NCBI GenBank assembly: GCA_025964675.1
Contig: JAOPYI010000041.1
Location: forward strand, 1-32,720
From: Sphaerisporangium sp.
GTDB lineage: Bacteria > Actinomycetota > Actinomycetes > Streptosporangiales > Streptosporangiaceae
DNA length: 32,720 nt
Direction of reading: 5' to 3'
The notes under the pieces are model-generated. The model was not told the origin of the DNA, made no database searches, and saw only the letters and a list, made by a program, of their open reading frames with translations. Positions 6,761 to 15,134 of this stretch are shown here, piece by piece. Numbering within the stretch: position 1 is the first letter of the stretch; each line of letters opens with the position of its first letter. The translations under genes were made by a program, and so were the position numbers.

Positions 6761-7630
6761 ATGCGCGCTGTGGTCATGCACAAGACGGGCGGCCCGGAGG
6801 TTCTGGGCTTGGAAGAGATTCCCACCCCGGTGCCCGGTCCGGGCGAGCTGCTCCTGCGAACCGAGGCCGTCGGTATCCCGTTCGGCGACCTCGGGATGAG
6901 GGCCGGCGCCTACCTTCCCGTGATGCCGGCCTCCTTGCCCACCGTGCCCGGGAGCGAGGCCGCCGGGACGGTCATGGAGGTCGGCGAGGGAGTGGACACG
7001 GGGCTGGCGGGATCCCGGGTCGCCGTCATGATGATGACCGGCGTCGGCACCTACGCCGAGTACGTAGCCGTGCCCGTGGAGATGAGCACACCCATCCCGG
7101 AGGGCGTGAGCGCGGAGGACGCGGTAGCGGTGGCGGTGCAGGGAGCCACCGCGCTCACCCTGCTCCGCACGGCGGGCGCGAAGGTGAAGAGAGAACGTGC
7201 CCGGGAACTGGGGGCCGACATCGTCGTGGACCACCGCGATCCCTCCTGGCCCGGCCAGGTGCGGGATGCACTCCAGGGTGCCACGCTCGACATCGTCTTC
7301 GAATCCGTCGCCGGCGCGAGCGCCCGGGAGCTGCTGGACCTGATGACGCCTGGCACCGGGCGCATGCTCTACTACGGCCGCCTCGGCGGCGAGCCCGCCG
7401 CCGTCACCCCGGACGACCTGCTCTACCGCGGCCTGACCCTCATCGGCTGTGGCGGCCTGGCCGCCTGGGCCAAGCGGGTCGCCGCCGCCCGTACCGACGT
7501 TCTCTGCCTGCTTGCCGAGGGCCGTCTGCATCCTTTGGTGGACAGCGTCCTCCCGCTCGCCGACGCCGCGACCGCGCACCGGCGCATCGAGAACCGCGAG
7601 ACCATGGGGAAGATCGTTCTCACCCCTTGA
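6761..7630 (+). CDS. Quinone oxidoreductase-like (zinc-type ADH family) protein with internal deletion
   Basis: A 289-residue member of the medium-chain dehydrogenase family. Residues 1-115 are a complete GroES-like domain (MRAVVMHKTGGPEVLGLEEI onward). Residues 145-289 match the second half of the Rossmann domain (ARELGADIVVDHRD, DIVFESVAG, GRMLYYGRLGG, MGKIVLTP). Between them, the segment that should hold strand 1 and the glycine motif is absent: TLLRTAGAKV (133-142) runs straight into KRERARELGAD. About 35 residues are missing compared with the intact homologue at 22871, which has VHGGASGIGTFAIQLAK there. The frame is kept. It probably cannot bind NADPH normally, so it is either an inactive relic or a protein with a changed role. 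GAGAGGAA is the ribosome site. Confidence 0.85.
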   Translation: MRAVVMHKTGGPEVLGLEEIPTPVPGPGELLLRTEAVGIPFGDLGMRAGAYLPVMPASLPTVPGSEAAGTVMEVGEGVDTGLAGSRVAVMMMTGVGTYAEYVAVPVEMSTPIPEGVSAEDAVAVAVQGATALTLLRTAGAKVKRERARELGADIVVDHRDPSWPGQVRDALQGATLDIVFESVAGASARELLDLMTPGTGRMLYYGRLGGEPAAVTPDDLLYRGLTLIGCGGLAAWAKRVAAARTDVLCLLAEGRLHPLVDSVLPLADAATAHRRIENRETMGKIVLTP

Positions 7631-7743
7631 TCTAGCGACACACCCACGTGGCGACCCTCCAAGTGCAGGACGCGAGTGAGCGCATGGGCGCCGCTCTCTG
7701 GGGCGATGACGGATAACTGCAACCCTGATGCATTGAGAGACAA

Positions 7744-7778
7744 AAAGCCCCTCTCGCGAAATTCACGAGAGGGGCTTT
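7744..7778 (-). terminator. Strong intrinsic terminator downstream of tRNA-Ser(GCU)
   Basis: Perfect 13-bp inverted repeat AAAGCCCCTCTCG/CGAGAGGGGCTTT around 9 bases. On the minus strand the stem runs into TTTTTG, a classic intrinsic terminator for the tRNA gene just upstream in that direction. Because the stem is symmetrical it may also stop plus-strand transcripts from the oxidoreductase gene. Confidence 0.9.
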
Positions 7779-7784
7779 GAGGTG

Positions 7785-7874
7785 CGGAGGCTCGGGGATT
7801 TGAACCCCGGATGGGCTGTAGACCCAAACCGCATTAGCAGTGCGGCGCCATAGACCTGACTAGGCGAAGCCTCC
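7785..7874 (-). tRNA. tRNA-Ser (anticodon GCU)
   Basis: A 90-nt class II tRNA on the minus strand. Acceptor GGAGGCT/AGCCTCC (7868-7874, 7786-7792) with discriminator G. Anticodon stem CCGCA/TGCGG encloses CTGCTAA, giving GCU for serine AGC/AGU codons. The long variable arm TTTGGGTCTACAGCCCA is typical of tRNA-Ser. CCA is not encoded. Confidence 0.97.
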
Positions 7875-8057
7875 TGATAGCCCGATCGGCTCGCTCAGAG
7901 CCCGACTGGCTCAGCACAGAGTACCGGCCTTGATGCTAGGCGGCAAAGTGGATTCGCCGTGGCGGCCAAACATGTCGCGCAAGGAACGCTTCGTCCTGGC
8001 CGTCGAGCAGCGAAGGTCTTGGTCGTCCCTTGGTTCAGGGTCTGGCAGAGAGGTTTC

Positions 8058-8096
8058 CCACACTCTGTATCCACAGGCTGTGGACACAGAGTGTGG
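8058..8096. repeat. 39-bp near-perfect palindrome with DnaA-box-like cores
   Basis: Two 19-bp arms (8058-8076, 8078-8096) around a single base, with one mismatch (A8069 against C8085). The inner parts read GTATCCACA and TGTGGACAC, each one base away from DnaA-box consensus forms in opposite orientation. It lies 38 bp beyond the yceI-like stop codon and could be a terminator for that gene, though no T-tract follows. Otherwise it could be a protein-binding site. Confidence 0.75.
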
Positions 8097-8133
8097 ACTA
8101 CGGGATCAGGCGCACCGCATGGCCTCTGAAGGG

Positions 8134-8697
8134 TCAGGCGCGGCGCGTGGCCTCGCCCTCGACCTCGATCTTGATCTTCTTGCCGACCAGGACGCCGCCG
8201 GTCTCCAGGGCGACGTTCCAGGTCAGGCCGAACTCCTCGCGCTCGATCTCCGTCTCAAGGGAGAAGCCGAAAAGCTCCTGGCCCCACGGGTTGTTGCCGG
8301 CGCCGCCGTACTCGACCTTGAGCGTGACTTCCTTGGTGACGTCACGGATCGTGAGGTCACCGGCGACCACGAGCTCGTCGCCAGAGTGGCTGAGGACGCG
8401 GGTGCTGCGGAAGCTGATCTCCGGGAACTTCTCCACCGACAGGAAGTCTTCGCTGCGCAGGTGGGTGTCACGGTCAGCGCTGCCCGTGTCGATGCTGGCG
8501 GTGTGGATGGTGAGCTCGGCAGAGGACTCGAGCGGGTTCTCGGCGATCGTGACGCTTCCGGAGAACTCTCCGAACCGGCCGCGGACCTTGCTCACCATCA
8601 TGTGCTTGGCGCTGAAGCCGATGCGGGTGTGCGCGACATCCAGGTCAAAGGTGCCGGGCTCGGGGATCGTGATGCCTTCCCAGGCGCGAGTGCTCAT
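8134..8697 (-). CDS. YceI-family protein
   Basis: A 187-residue YceI lipocalin-like protein. It begins GTFDLDVAHTRIGFSAKHMM, continues through VRGRFGEFSGSVTI, the SADRDTHLRSEDFLSVEKFPEI block and LTIRDVTKEVTL, and ends in VGKKIKIEVEGEA. The family forms a beta-barrel that binds polyprenoid or amphiphilic lipids. There is no signal peptide, so this is the cytoplasmic form common in actinomycetes. The ATG at 8697 has GGGAGA about 8 bases upstream and matches the usual family start. It is divergent from a MarR gene 100 bp away, a pairing that suggests MarR control. Confidence 0.93.
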   Translation of the reverse strand: MSTRAWEGITIPEPGTFDLDVAHTRIGFSAKHMMVSKVRGRFGEFSGSVTIAENPLESSAELTIHTASIDTGSADRDTHLRSEDFLSVEKFPEISFRSTRVLSHSGDELVVAGDLTIRDVTKEVTLKVEYGGAGNNPWGQELFGFSLETEIEREEFGLTWNVALETGGVLVGKKIKIEVEGEATRRA

Positions 8698-8757
8698 GTT
8701 CCGTCTCCCGTGAATGATGTAGTTGCCATGCGGATGTCTTCTGCAACAGATGTCTAC

Positions 8758-8777
8758 ACGAGGAATATTCCACTCGT
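8758..8777. promoter_or_regulatory. Candidate MarR operator between yceI-like and marR genes
   Basis: ACGAG (8758-8762) and CTCGT (8773-8777) bracket the perfect palindrome GGAATATTCC (8762-8771); the two centres differ by one base. It is AT-rich against the surroundings and lies in the shared promoter region, as MarR sites do. Confidence 0.5.
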
Positions 8778-8797
8778 CAACTAACGTCATCTAGACT

Positions 8798-9278
8798 ATG
8801 AGTGTGACTCCATCTGACGACCCCAGGCTCACTGCGATAGGACTGCTCAGCGAGGTCCACGCGGGTCTGGCGGCCAAGCTGAACCCCGTTTTCGCGGAGG
8901 CAGGGCTGTCCGATGTCGACTTCGAGACCCTCATCCGCCTGGCCCGCTCCCCCGCGCGCAGGCTGCGCATGAGCGACCTGGCGGCGCAGACGTCGCTGTC
9001 CACTAGCGGGGTCACGCGGGTCGTCGACAGGCTGGAGCGCGAGGGCCTGGTCGAGCGCGTGGCCTGCCCCAGCGACCGGCGCGCGTCCTACGCCACGTTG
9101 ACCGACGCCGGCCTTGCCCGGTTCGAGGCCGTCATCCCGAAGCATGTGGAAGACATCGAGAAGTGGTTCACGGGCCTGCTGAGCCCCGACGAGCTCGAGA
9201 CATTGCTGAGCGCCCTGCGCACCATCCGCGACGTCGTACGCCCCTGCGCCACGGCCGGCGCGATCGAGCCCGGCAAGG

Positions 9279-9298
<20 letters not shown>
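8798..9298 (+). CDS. MarR-family transcriptional regulator
   Basis: A 166-residue winged-helix MarR protein. The recognition region is RLRMSDLAAQTSLSTSGVTRVVDRLEREGLVER at about 50-82, followed by the wing DRRASYATLTDAGLARFE. MarR dimers usually repress a divergent gene and release on binding phenolic or oxidising ligands; here the target is probably the yceI-like gene. No ribosome site precedes ATG 8798, and an in-frame GTG lies at 8804, so the message may be leaderless. The gene ends inside the 3' end of the convergent acyl-CoA ligase, with a 20-bp overlap. Confidence 0.93.
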
Positions 9299-10874
<1,576 letters not shown>

Positions 10875-10947
10875 CAGTGCCACCTCCGATCTCCGAGTCT
10901 GACCCCGCGCCGGGCCCGAGACAAGCGCTAGGTCACGAGCGAAGAGG

Positions 10948-11445
10948 TCATGACCGCGGCTCGACGACCACCAGATCGCCCCGCAGCTTCGCCATCGCCC
11001 GCGACACGGTGCTCTTCACGGTGCCGATGCTGATCCCGAGGGCCTTGGCGATCTCCGGCTCGCTCATGTCCTCGTAGTAGCGCAGCACGATCGCCGTACG
11101 CTGCCGGGCGGGCAGCCGGTTGATCGCCTCCTCCAGCAGCTCGTGGATCTCCCCGGGGCTGGGGAGGTCCCTGACCGGCGTCTCCGGCAGCTCCTCCGAG
11201 GGGTACTCCTCGAGCTTCCTGCGCCGCCACCACGAGATGTTGATGTTGACCATGGCACGGCGCACGTAACCGTCGAGCGAGGCCCGGTCGTTGACGCGGT
11301 CCCAGGCGAGGTAGGTCTTGGCCAGGGCGGCCTGAAGCAGATCTTCGGCGTCGGCGGGCTGGCCGGTCAGTTGATAGGCCACGCGCAACAGTGCCGGGCC
11401 GCGAGAAGCCACGTACTCGCGGAACTCCTCCTCTTTACCGCTCAT
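10948..11445 (-). CDS. SigE-family ECF RNA polymerase sigma factor (TIGR02983 type)
   Basis: A 165-residue group 4 sigma factor. Region 2 is FREYVASRGPALLRVAYQLTGQPADAEDLLQ at about 8-38, with DGYVRRAMVNINISWWRRRK completing it. Region 4 is at 105-155 (LPARQRTAIVLRYYEDMSEPEIAKALGISIGTVKSTVSRAMAKLR). This matches the actinomycete SigE-like family. No anti-sigma factor gene is adjacent on either side, so control is not evident. It is divergent from a two-gene unit encoding a cysteine-rich protein and a MauE-like membrane protein, 279 bp away, which is a possible target. ATG 11445 was chosen because the open frame upstream shows no domain. Confidence 0.94.
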   Translation of the reverse strand: MSGKEEEFREYVASRGPALLRVAYQLTGQPADAEDLLQAALAKTYLAWDRVNDRASLDGYVRRAMVNINISWWRRRKLEEYPSEELPETPVRDLPSPGEIHELLEEAINRLPARQRTAIVLRYYEDMSEPEIAKALGISIGTVKSTVSRAMAKLRGDLVVVEPRS

Positions 11446-11724
11446 GCGATCACCGGTGCCGTGACGAAGATTGGTTCGGATCTCGTGGTCAGAATCGCAG
11501 CCGGACGCCATAAGGCGGCTGAACCTCAGTCCAGGTTTCGCCCCGCCCAAAGCAAAGATCGTTACAGTCGGGCAGCACGCTGGGGCGGTGACTAGTTCAT
11601 CCTGGAGTGGGTAATTTGCTACCGGCAGCGAAAGATTCGCCCCGCAGGAGACGGCGTCGGCGACGGATCGTGTGACGCTAGCGGACGACCGAGGAAACTC
11701 GCGGCGGCGACCTGGGAGGGGCCG

Positions 11725-12666
11725 ATGGGAGTTGAGCGCCGCTCCACGTTGGCGTCCGCCGCACTCGGCCGAAGCGCCGTCCCGCCGCAGGCAGCGGTGG
11801 AGGAACGTCCGGTACTCAGCGGCGTCACCGGCGAGATCCTCGACATCAGCCCGCACCTCGTCATCCTCGAGAACCCCGACGGGGTCGAGGAGCGCCTGGT
11901 CATCGCTCCATGGGCCACGGCCTGGCACGGGCAGCCCGCCGTTCCCGCCGACCTGCCCATAGGTGCCCACGTCACCATCCGCGCCCGGCAGTCAGGACGC
12001 GTGGCCGAGCGTCTGTGGGGCGACATCACCCGCGTCACCGGCGTGATCACCTCCCTCGGCACGGACCGCAGGGACCTCACGATCGAACTGCACTGCGGGC
12101 CCCACCGGGGCAAGCGCACGGTCGTGATCCCCTACGGCGCCTCGGGACGCATCCGGGTGCGGCATCCCCAGCTCGAACCGGGATACCTCTTCGACGCCAT
12201 CGGAACGCGGATGGCAGGCGTGACCTTCGCGCATCTCCCCGCGACCTCACAGCCCGCCTACCGGGCGACGGCCGTCCCGCCTCCCCCGCCCGCGTACGGC
12301 GGCGTGCAGTCGAGGATCTCCGGGGCCGCGTCCTGGTCGGACGCCTTCGACGACGGGGAGGCCGGGGCGGCATACCCGATGTTGGAACGTGCCGACTCCG
12401 GCTGCGAGGACGCCGGGGTATCGTGCACCGGTCTTCCCTATCTCGCGCTCGGGTCGATGCTCTACGTCGGCAACGTGTGCGAAGGCCGTGCCTCGGTGCT
12501 GCCGATCGTCGCCTGCGGGTGCATGGCGGGACGGTTCTGCGACCGGTGCGTGCAATGCGGCACCTCACCACGGGGACGGATCGTCGAGTTGTCACCGGTC
12601 TCCTTCGTCGAGCTCGGCGGAGACCTCACCAAGGGATGCTTCAACGCCCGCGTCGGATTGGGGTGA
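11725..12666 (+). CDS. Cysteine-rich protein with MauA-like (methylamine dehydrogenase light-chain-like) C-terminal domain
   Basis: A 313-residue protein with no close match that I recognise. Residues 30-165 are beta-rich and look internally duplicated: VTGEI...LVIAP at 34-62 and VTGVI...VVIPY at 104-137. A Pro-rich linker follows (184-190). Residues 220-313 hold nine of its ten cysteines: C227, C234, C252, C264, C266, C272, C275, C278 and C305. The order (YVGNVC, CGCx5CxxCxxC, Cx4VGL at the end) resembles the disulfide-rich light chain of methylamine dehydrogenase (PF02975). The two tryptophans that form the TTQ cofactor there are not evident. No signal peptide is visible, unlike MauA. It has GGGAGGGG as ribosome site and is translationally coupled to a MauE-like gene. 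The MauA link rests on alignment by eye. Confidence 0.6.
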   Translation: MGVERRSTLASAALGRSAVPPQAAVEERPVLSGVTGEILDISPHLVILENPDGVEERLVIAPWATAWHGQPAVPADLPIGAHVTIRARQSGRVAERLWGDITRVTGVITSLGTDRRDLTIELHCGPHRGKRTVVIPYGASGRIRVRHPQLEPGYLFDAIGTRMAGVTFAHLPATSQPAYRATAVPPPPPAYGGVQSRISGAASWSDAFDDGEAGAAYPMLERADSGCEDAGVSCTGLPYLALGSMLYVGNVCEGRASVLPIVACGCMAGRFCDRCVQCGTSPRGRIVELSPVSFVELGGDLTKGCFNARVGLG

Positions 12667-13505
12667 CCGTGGAGGTCGCAACACTCGCCACCGCCGCACT
12701 CGTGCTGCTGGTACTGCTCCTGCTCCTCGGAGGCGTGGCCAAGTTCGCCACCGCCGGGACGGACGCCGCGCCCGGCGGGCTCTCCCGCCTGGGACCGGGC
12801 GTCCTGGTCCCCGAACGTTGGCGCAAACCCGCGATGATCTTCTGTGCCATGGTGGAGGTCGTGCTGGCGGCAGGACTGCTCTTCACCCGCCACCCGGTGC
12901 CGAGATGGGCGACGATCGCGTTCTTCTCCGTGGCCACCTACGTCCTCTGGGAGCTGCGCCGGCGGCGGCCGGACGTGGGCTGCGGCTGCTTCGGTGAGGC
13001 GAGCGGCTCGCCGGTGGGCCTCCGCTCGATCGGTCGGGCCGTCGCCCTGGCCGGGATGGCGGTGTTCGTCACGCTGGTCCCGGTGTCGGGGGCGGACCTG
13101 CTGTCCGGCTTCTCGTCCGGTCTGGTGATCGCGCTCGGCGCCGGCCTCGCGCTCATTGCCTTCCTCTCCCCGGAGACGGAGGAGGCGATCTCGCGCGTCA
13201 GATATCGCGCGCCGTGTGAGCAGCGGCCCGCACCGGCTCCCAAGGCCCTCTCCCGCCTGCGGTCGAGCGTCGAGTGGCGTTCCCACCAGAACCTTCTGGT
13301 GTCCGGCGAGCCGTCGGACACGTGGCGCGAGCTGTGCTGGCGGTTCTTCGTCTACCCCGGGCGCAGCACCGCGGGGACCGAGGCGGACGTGGTCTTCGCG
13401 GTGTACCTCAGCGGGAGGCGGGCGGCCGTACGGGTCGCCGTAGTGGACGCCGAGGGGTCCGGCCGGACTCTGCGGGAATCTATCGGCGTATCCGCTGCAC
13501 GCTAG
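12663..13505 (+). CDS. MauE/DoxX-like redox-associated membrane protein
   Basis: A 280-residue protein with hydrophobic helices at about 4-24, 56-75, 81-97, 123-141 and 148-168. The cytosolic C-terminus (170-280) does not belong to any family I recognise. Before the fourth helix is the motif VGCGCFG (C107-x-C109), a hallmark of the MauE/DoxX redox-associated group. MauE is needed for disulfide formation in the methylamine dehydrogenase light chain. The GTG start at 12663 overlaps the upstream stop codon (GTGA), so the pair is translationally coupled; another in-frame GTG is at 12669. No thioredoxin-like MauD gene is adjacent. The stop codon lies inside a CTAGAAAG-type repeat shared with the next locus. 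Confidence 0.8.
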   Translation: MTVEVATLATAALVLLVLLLLLGGVAKFATAGTDAAPGGLSRLGPGVLVPERWRKPAMIFCAMVEVVLAAGLLFTRHPVPRWATIAFFSVATYVLWELRRRRPDVGCGCFGEASGSPVGLRSIGRAVALAGMAVFVTLVPVSGADLLSGFSSGLVIALGAGLALIAFLSPETEEAISRVRYRAPCEQRPAPAPKALSRLRSSVEWRSHQNLLVSGEPSDTWRELCWRFFVYPGRSTAGTEADVVFAVYLSGRRAAVRVAVVDAEGSGRTLRESIGVSAAR

Positions 13506-13520
13506 AAAGCCCTAGAAAAA
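13502..13520 (+). repeat. CTAGARAG repeat, copy 1
   Basis: CTAGAAAGCCCTAGAAAAA contains the stop codon of the MauE-like gene. It matches the family consensus CTAGARAGCCGTAGARAG, in which TAGARAG occurs twice with a 10-bp period. Confidence 0.65.
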
Positions 13521-13551
13521 GCAATCAAAGCTGCCCGGCACCGCGAATACA

Positions 13552-13570
13552 ACTCTCTACGGCTCTCTAG
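13552..13570 (-). repeat. CTAGARAG repeat, copy 2 (inverted)
   Basis: On the minus strand this reads CTAGAGAGCCGTAGAGAGT. It is the inverted partner of copy 3, and together they form a long hairpin. Confidence 0.7.
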
Positions 13571-13596
13571 CTTCCCCTCTAGAAAGCCGTAGAGAG
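13553..13596. terminator. Long hairpin between convergent genes, built from two inverted repeats
   Basis: Arms 13553-13564 and 13585-13596 pair perfectly over 12 bp. After one mismatch, TCTAG/CTAGA adds 5 bp around an 8-base loop. It lies between the convergent MauE-like and AAA ATPase genes and could act as a bidirectional terminator, although no T-tract follows. Confidence 0.6.
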
Positions 13597-13597
13597 G
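13579..13597 (+). repeat. CTAGARAG repeat, copy 3
   Basis: CTAGAAAGCCGTAGAGAGG; it differs from inverted copy 2 at one position over the first 18 bases. It lies 37 bp from the stop codon of the AAA ATPase gene. Confidence 0.7.
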
Positions 13598-13633
13598 TCA
13601 ATGGGAGCGCGGGATCGTCGCGCTCGTATCTGC

Positions 13634-14815
13634 CTACAGCGGCTGCGCCCGGAGGAACCTGCCGAAGTGGGGCACCGTGAAGGCGATCAGGCCGCGCTCG
13701 GCACTGAAGATGAGTCCTTTCTTGATGAGGCTGTCGCGGGCCGGAGACAGGCTGGACGGCTTGCGCCCGAGCAGGTCGGCCACGTCGGCGGTCGGCACGG
13801 GCTCGTCGCCGACGGAGGCCATGGCGTGCATGTAATCGCGCTCGGCGGGGGTGGCGCGCTCGTAGCGGCTTCCGAAGAACCCGACCGCGAGCTCCTCCTC
13901 GGCCTCGGGGGCCGCGACCCTGATGTCATCGGCCGTGATGGGACTGCCTGGCGCGAGATCCCAGGCGACCTTGCCATAGGCCTGGACGAAATAGGGGTAA
14001 CCGTCGGCCGCTTCGTACAGCGCGTCGAGCGCCTCGGAGGTGAACTGCACCTGCTCCCGCTCGGCGGGGGCGATCAGGGCGAGGTCGGCGGCCTCTCGGT
14101 CGAGCCGGTCGATGCGGGCATAACGGAACAGGCGCTCGGAATAGCTCTTGCTGGCGCTCAGCACGCCGGGGAGGTGAGGCAGGCCGGCGCCTACGACGAT
14201 GAGCGGGCCGCCGCTCTGGGACAGCTCGTGGCAGGCGGCGCACAGGGCGGAGATATCGGGCGCCTGCACGTCCTGCATCTCGTCGATGAACAGGGCGATG
14301 CCGACACCCAGGTCGGTCGCAACCGAGGCGGCGTCGACGAAAAGCTCAGTGAGGTCGATCTCGAGGTCACCGGAGTCGGCCCGGCCCCGGCTCGCCGGGA
14401 CGTCGATCGCCGGCGACCAGTGTGTCGTGCCCTTGGCCGCTGACGGGTCGCGCATGGCGAAGGCCTTGAGCACGCCGAGGAACTCCTCGATGCGCTCGGG
14501 CGCGCGGTGGCGGGGGGCCAGCTCGCGGATCGCCATGTGGAGCGCGGCGGCGACCGGACGGCGGATCGACTGCTCGGGACGAGCCTCGATCTTGCCGGTG
14601 CCCCACAGCCGTTGCATGGCCATCGACTTGAAGGTGTTGAGCAGCACGGTCTTACCGACACCGCGCAGCCCGGTGAGGACCATGCTCCGCTCGGGCCGGC
14701 CACGGGCCACCCGCTCCAGCACAACCTCGAACTGCTGCAGCTCACGATCACGCCCGGCCAGCTCTGGTGGGCGCTGCCCCGCACCGGGGGCATAGGGATT
14801 GCGCACGGGGTCCAC
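13634..14815 (-). CDS. AAA-type ATPase with C-terminal winged helix (ORC1/Cdc6-like architecture)
   Basis: A 393-residue cytosolic ATPase. Walker A is GLRGVGKT at 49-56 and Walker B IALFIDEMQ at 173-181. Sensor 1 probably lies in PLIVVGAGLPHLPG, and an arginine-rich segment (SERLFRYARIDRLDR) follows. The C-terminal ~80 residues (ATPAERDYMHAMASVG, VADLLGRKPSSLSPARDSLIKKGLI) form a winged helix that probably binds DNA. The architecture resembles archaeal Orc1/Cdc6 and STAND-like ATPases; the cellular role is unknown. The GTG at 14815 begins VDPVRNPYAPGAG; a second GTG three codons on (VRNPYAP) is also plausible. A repeat family (CTAGARAG) lies just beyond both ends of the gene, suggesting self-binding or a unit inherited together. 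Confidence 0.85.
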   Translation of the reverse strand: MDPVRNPYAPGAGQRPPELAGRDRELQQFEVVLERVARGRPERSMVLTGLRGVGKTVLLNTFKSMAMQRLWGTGKIEARPEQSIRRPVAAALHMAIRELAPRHRAPERIEEFLGVLKAFAMRDPSAAKGTTHWSPAIDVPASRGRADSGDLEIDLTELFVDAASVATDLGVGIALFIDEMQDVQAPDISALCAACHELSQSGGPLIVVGAGLPHLPGVLSASKSYSERLFRYARIDRLDREAADLALIAPAEREQVQFTSEALDALYEAADGYPYFVQAYGKVAWDLAPGSPITADDIRVAAPEAEEELAVGFFGSRYERATPAERDYMHAMASVGDEPVPTADVADLLGRKPSSLSPARDSLIKKGLIFSAERGLIAFTVPHFGRFLRAQPL

Positions 14816-15134
14816 GCTCTCGGACTTTATGGCCGGATATAGCGGCCGTCCTAGATTTCCGTAGAAAGGGCTACGGCGTGTCGTCGATCGGCGGGGGACG
14901 CGAGCCTGCCCCGGCGGCTGCGGCACCGGTGGCGAGAGCAACGCCATGGCACACCACCCCTCACCTGGACCTCTCGGCCCGAACCCCTGTTCGACCCGAT
15001 GGCCAAGACTGTAGCGCCCCCTCGAACAGGTGCGCGAGGACTTTCGAGTAAAACCTGGGACAGAGATCTCGCATACCCCTGTCCCACCGACACAGACGGA
15101 CCGACGTCACAATTGCGTCACGAGCGGAGTCAGG
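14816..15134. other. Gene-free stretch between divergent AAA ATPase and M15 peptidase genes
   Basis: About 320 bases. The ATPase side holds repeat copy 4 and the hairpin CCGTAG/CTACGG (14859-14864, 14871-14876). The rest contains no frame with a recognisable domain. The promoters of both flanking genes should lie here, but I cannot place them with confidence. Confidence 0.5.
14851..14869 (+). repeat. CTAGARAG repeat, copy 4 (upstream of the AAA ATPase)
   Basis: CTAGATTTCCGTAGAAAGG matches copy 3 at 15 of 19 positions and keeps the 10-bp spacing of TAGA. It lies 36 bp upstream of the ATPase start codon, in its promoter region. It overlaps the hairpin CCGTAG-aaaggg-CTACGG (14859-14876). Confidence 0.6.

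Noticed and set aside
8722-8747. GTTGC/GCAAC inverted repeat upstream of the yceI-like gene
   Set aside because: Only 5-bp arms 16 bases apart; expected by chance.
7930-8784. Plus-strand reading frame across the yceI-like gene
   Set aside because: It is antisense to a clear YceI protein and shows only low-complexity sequence.
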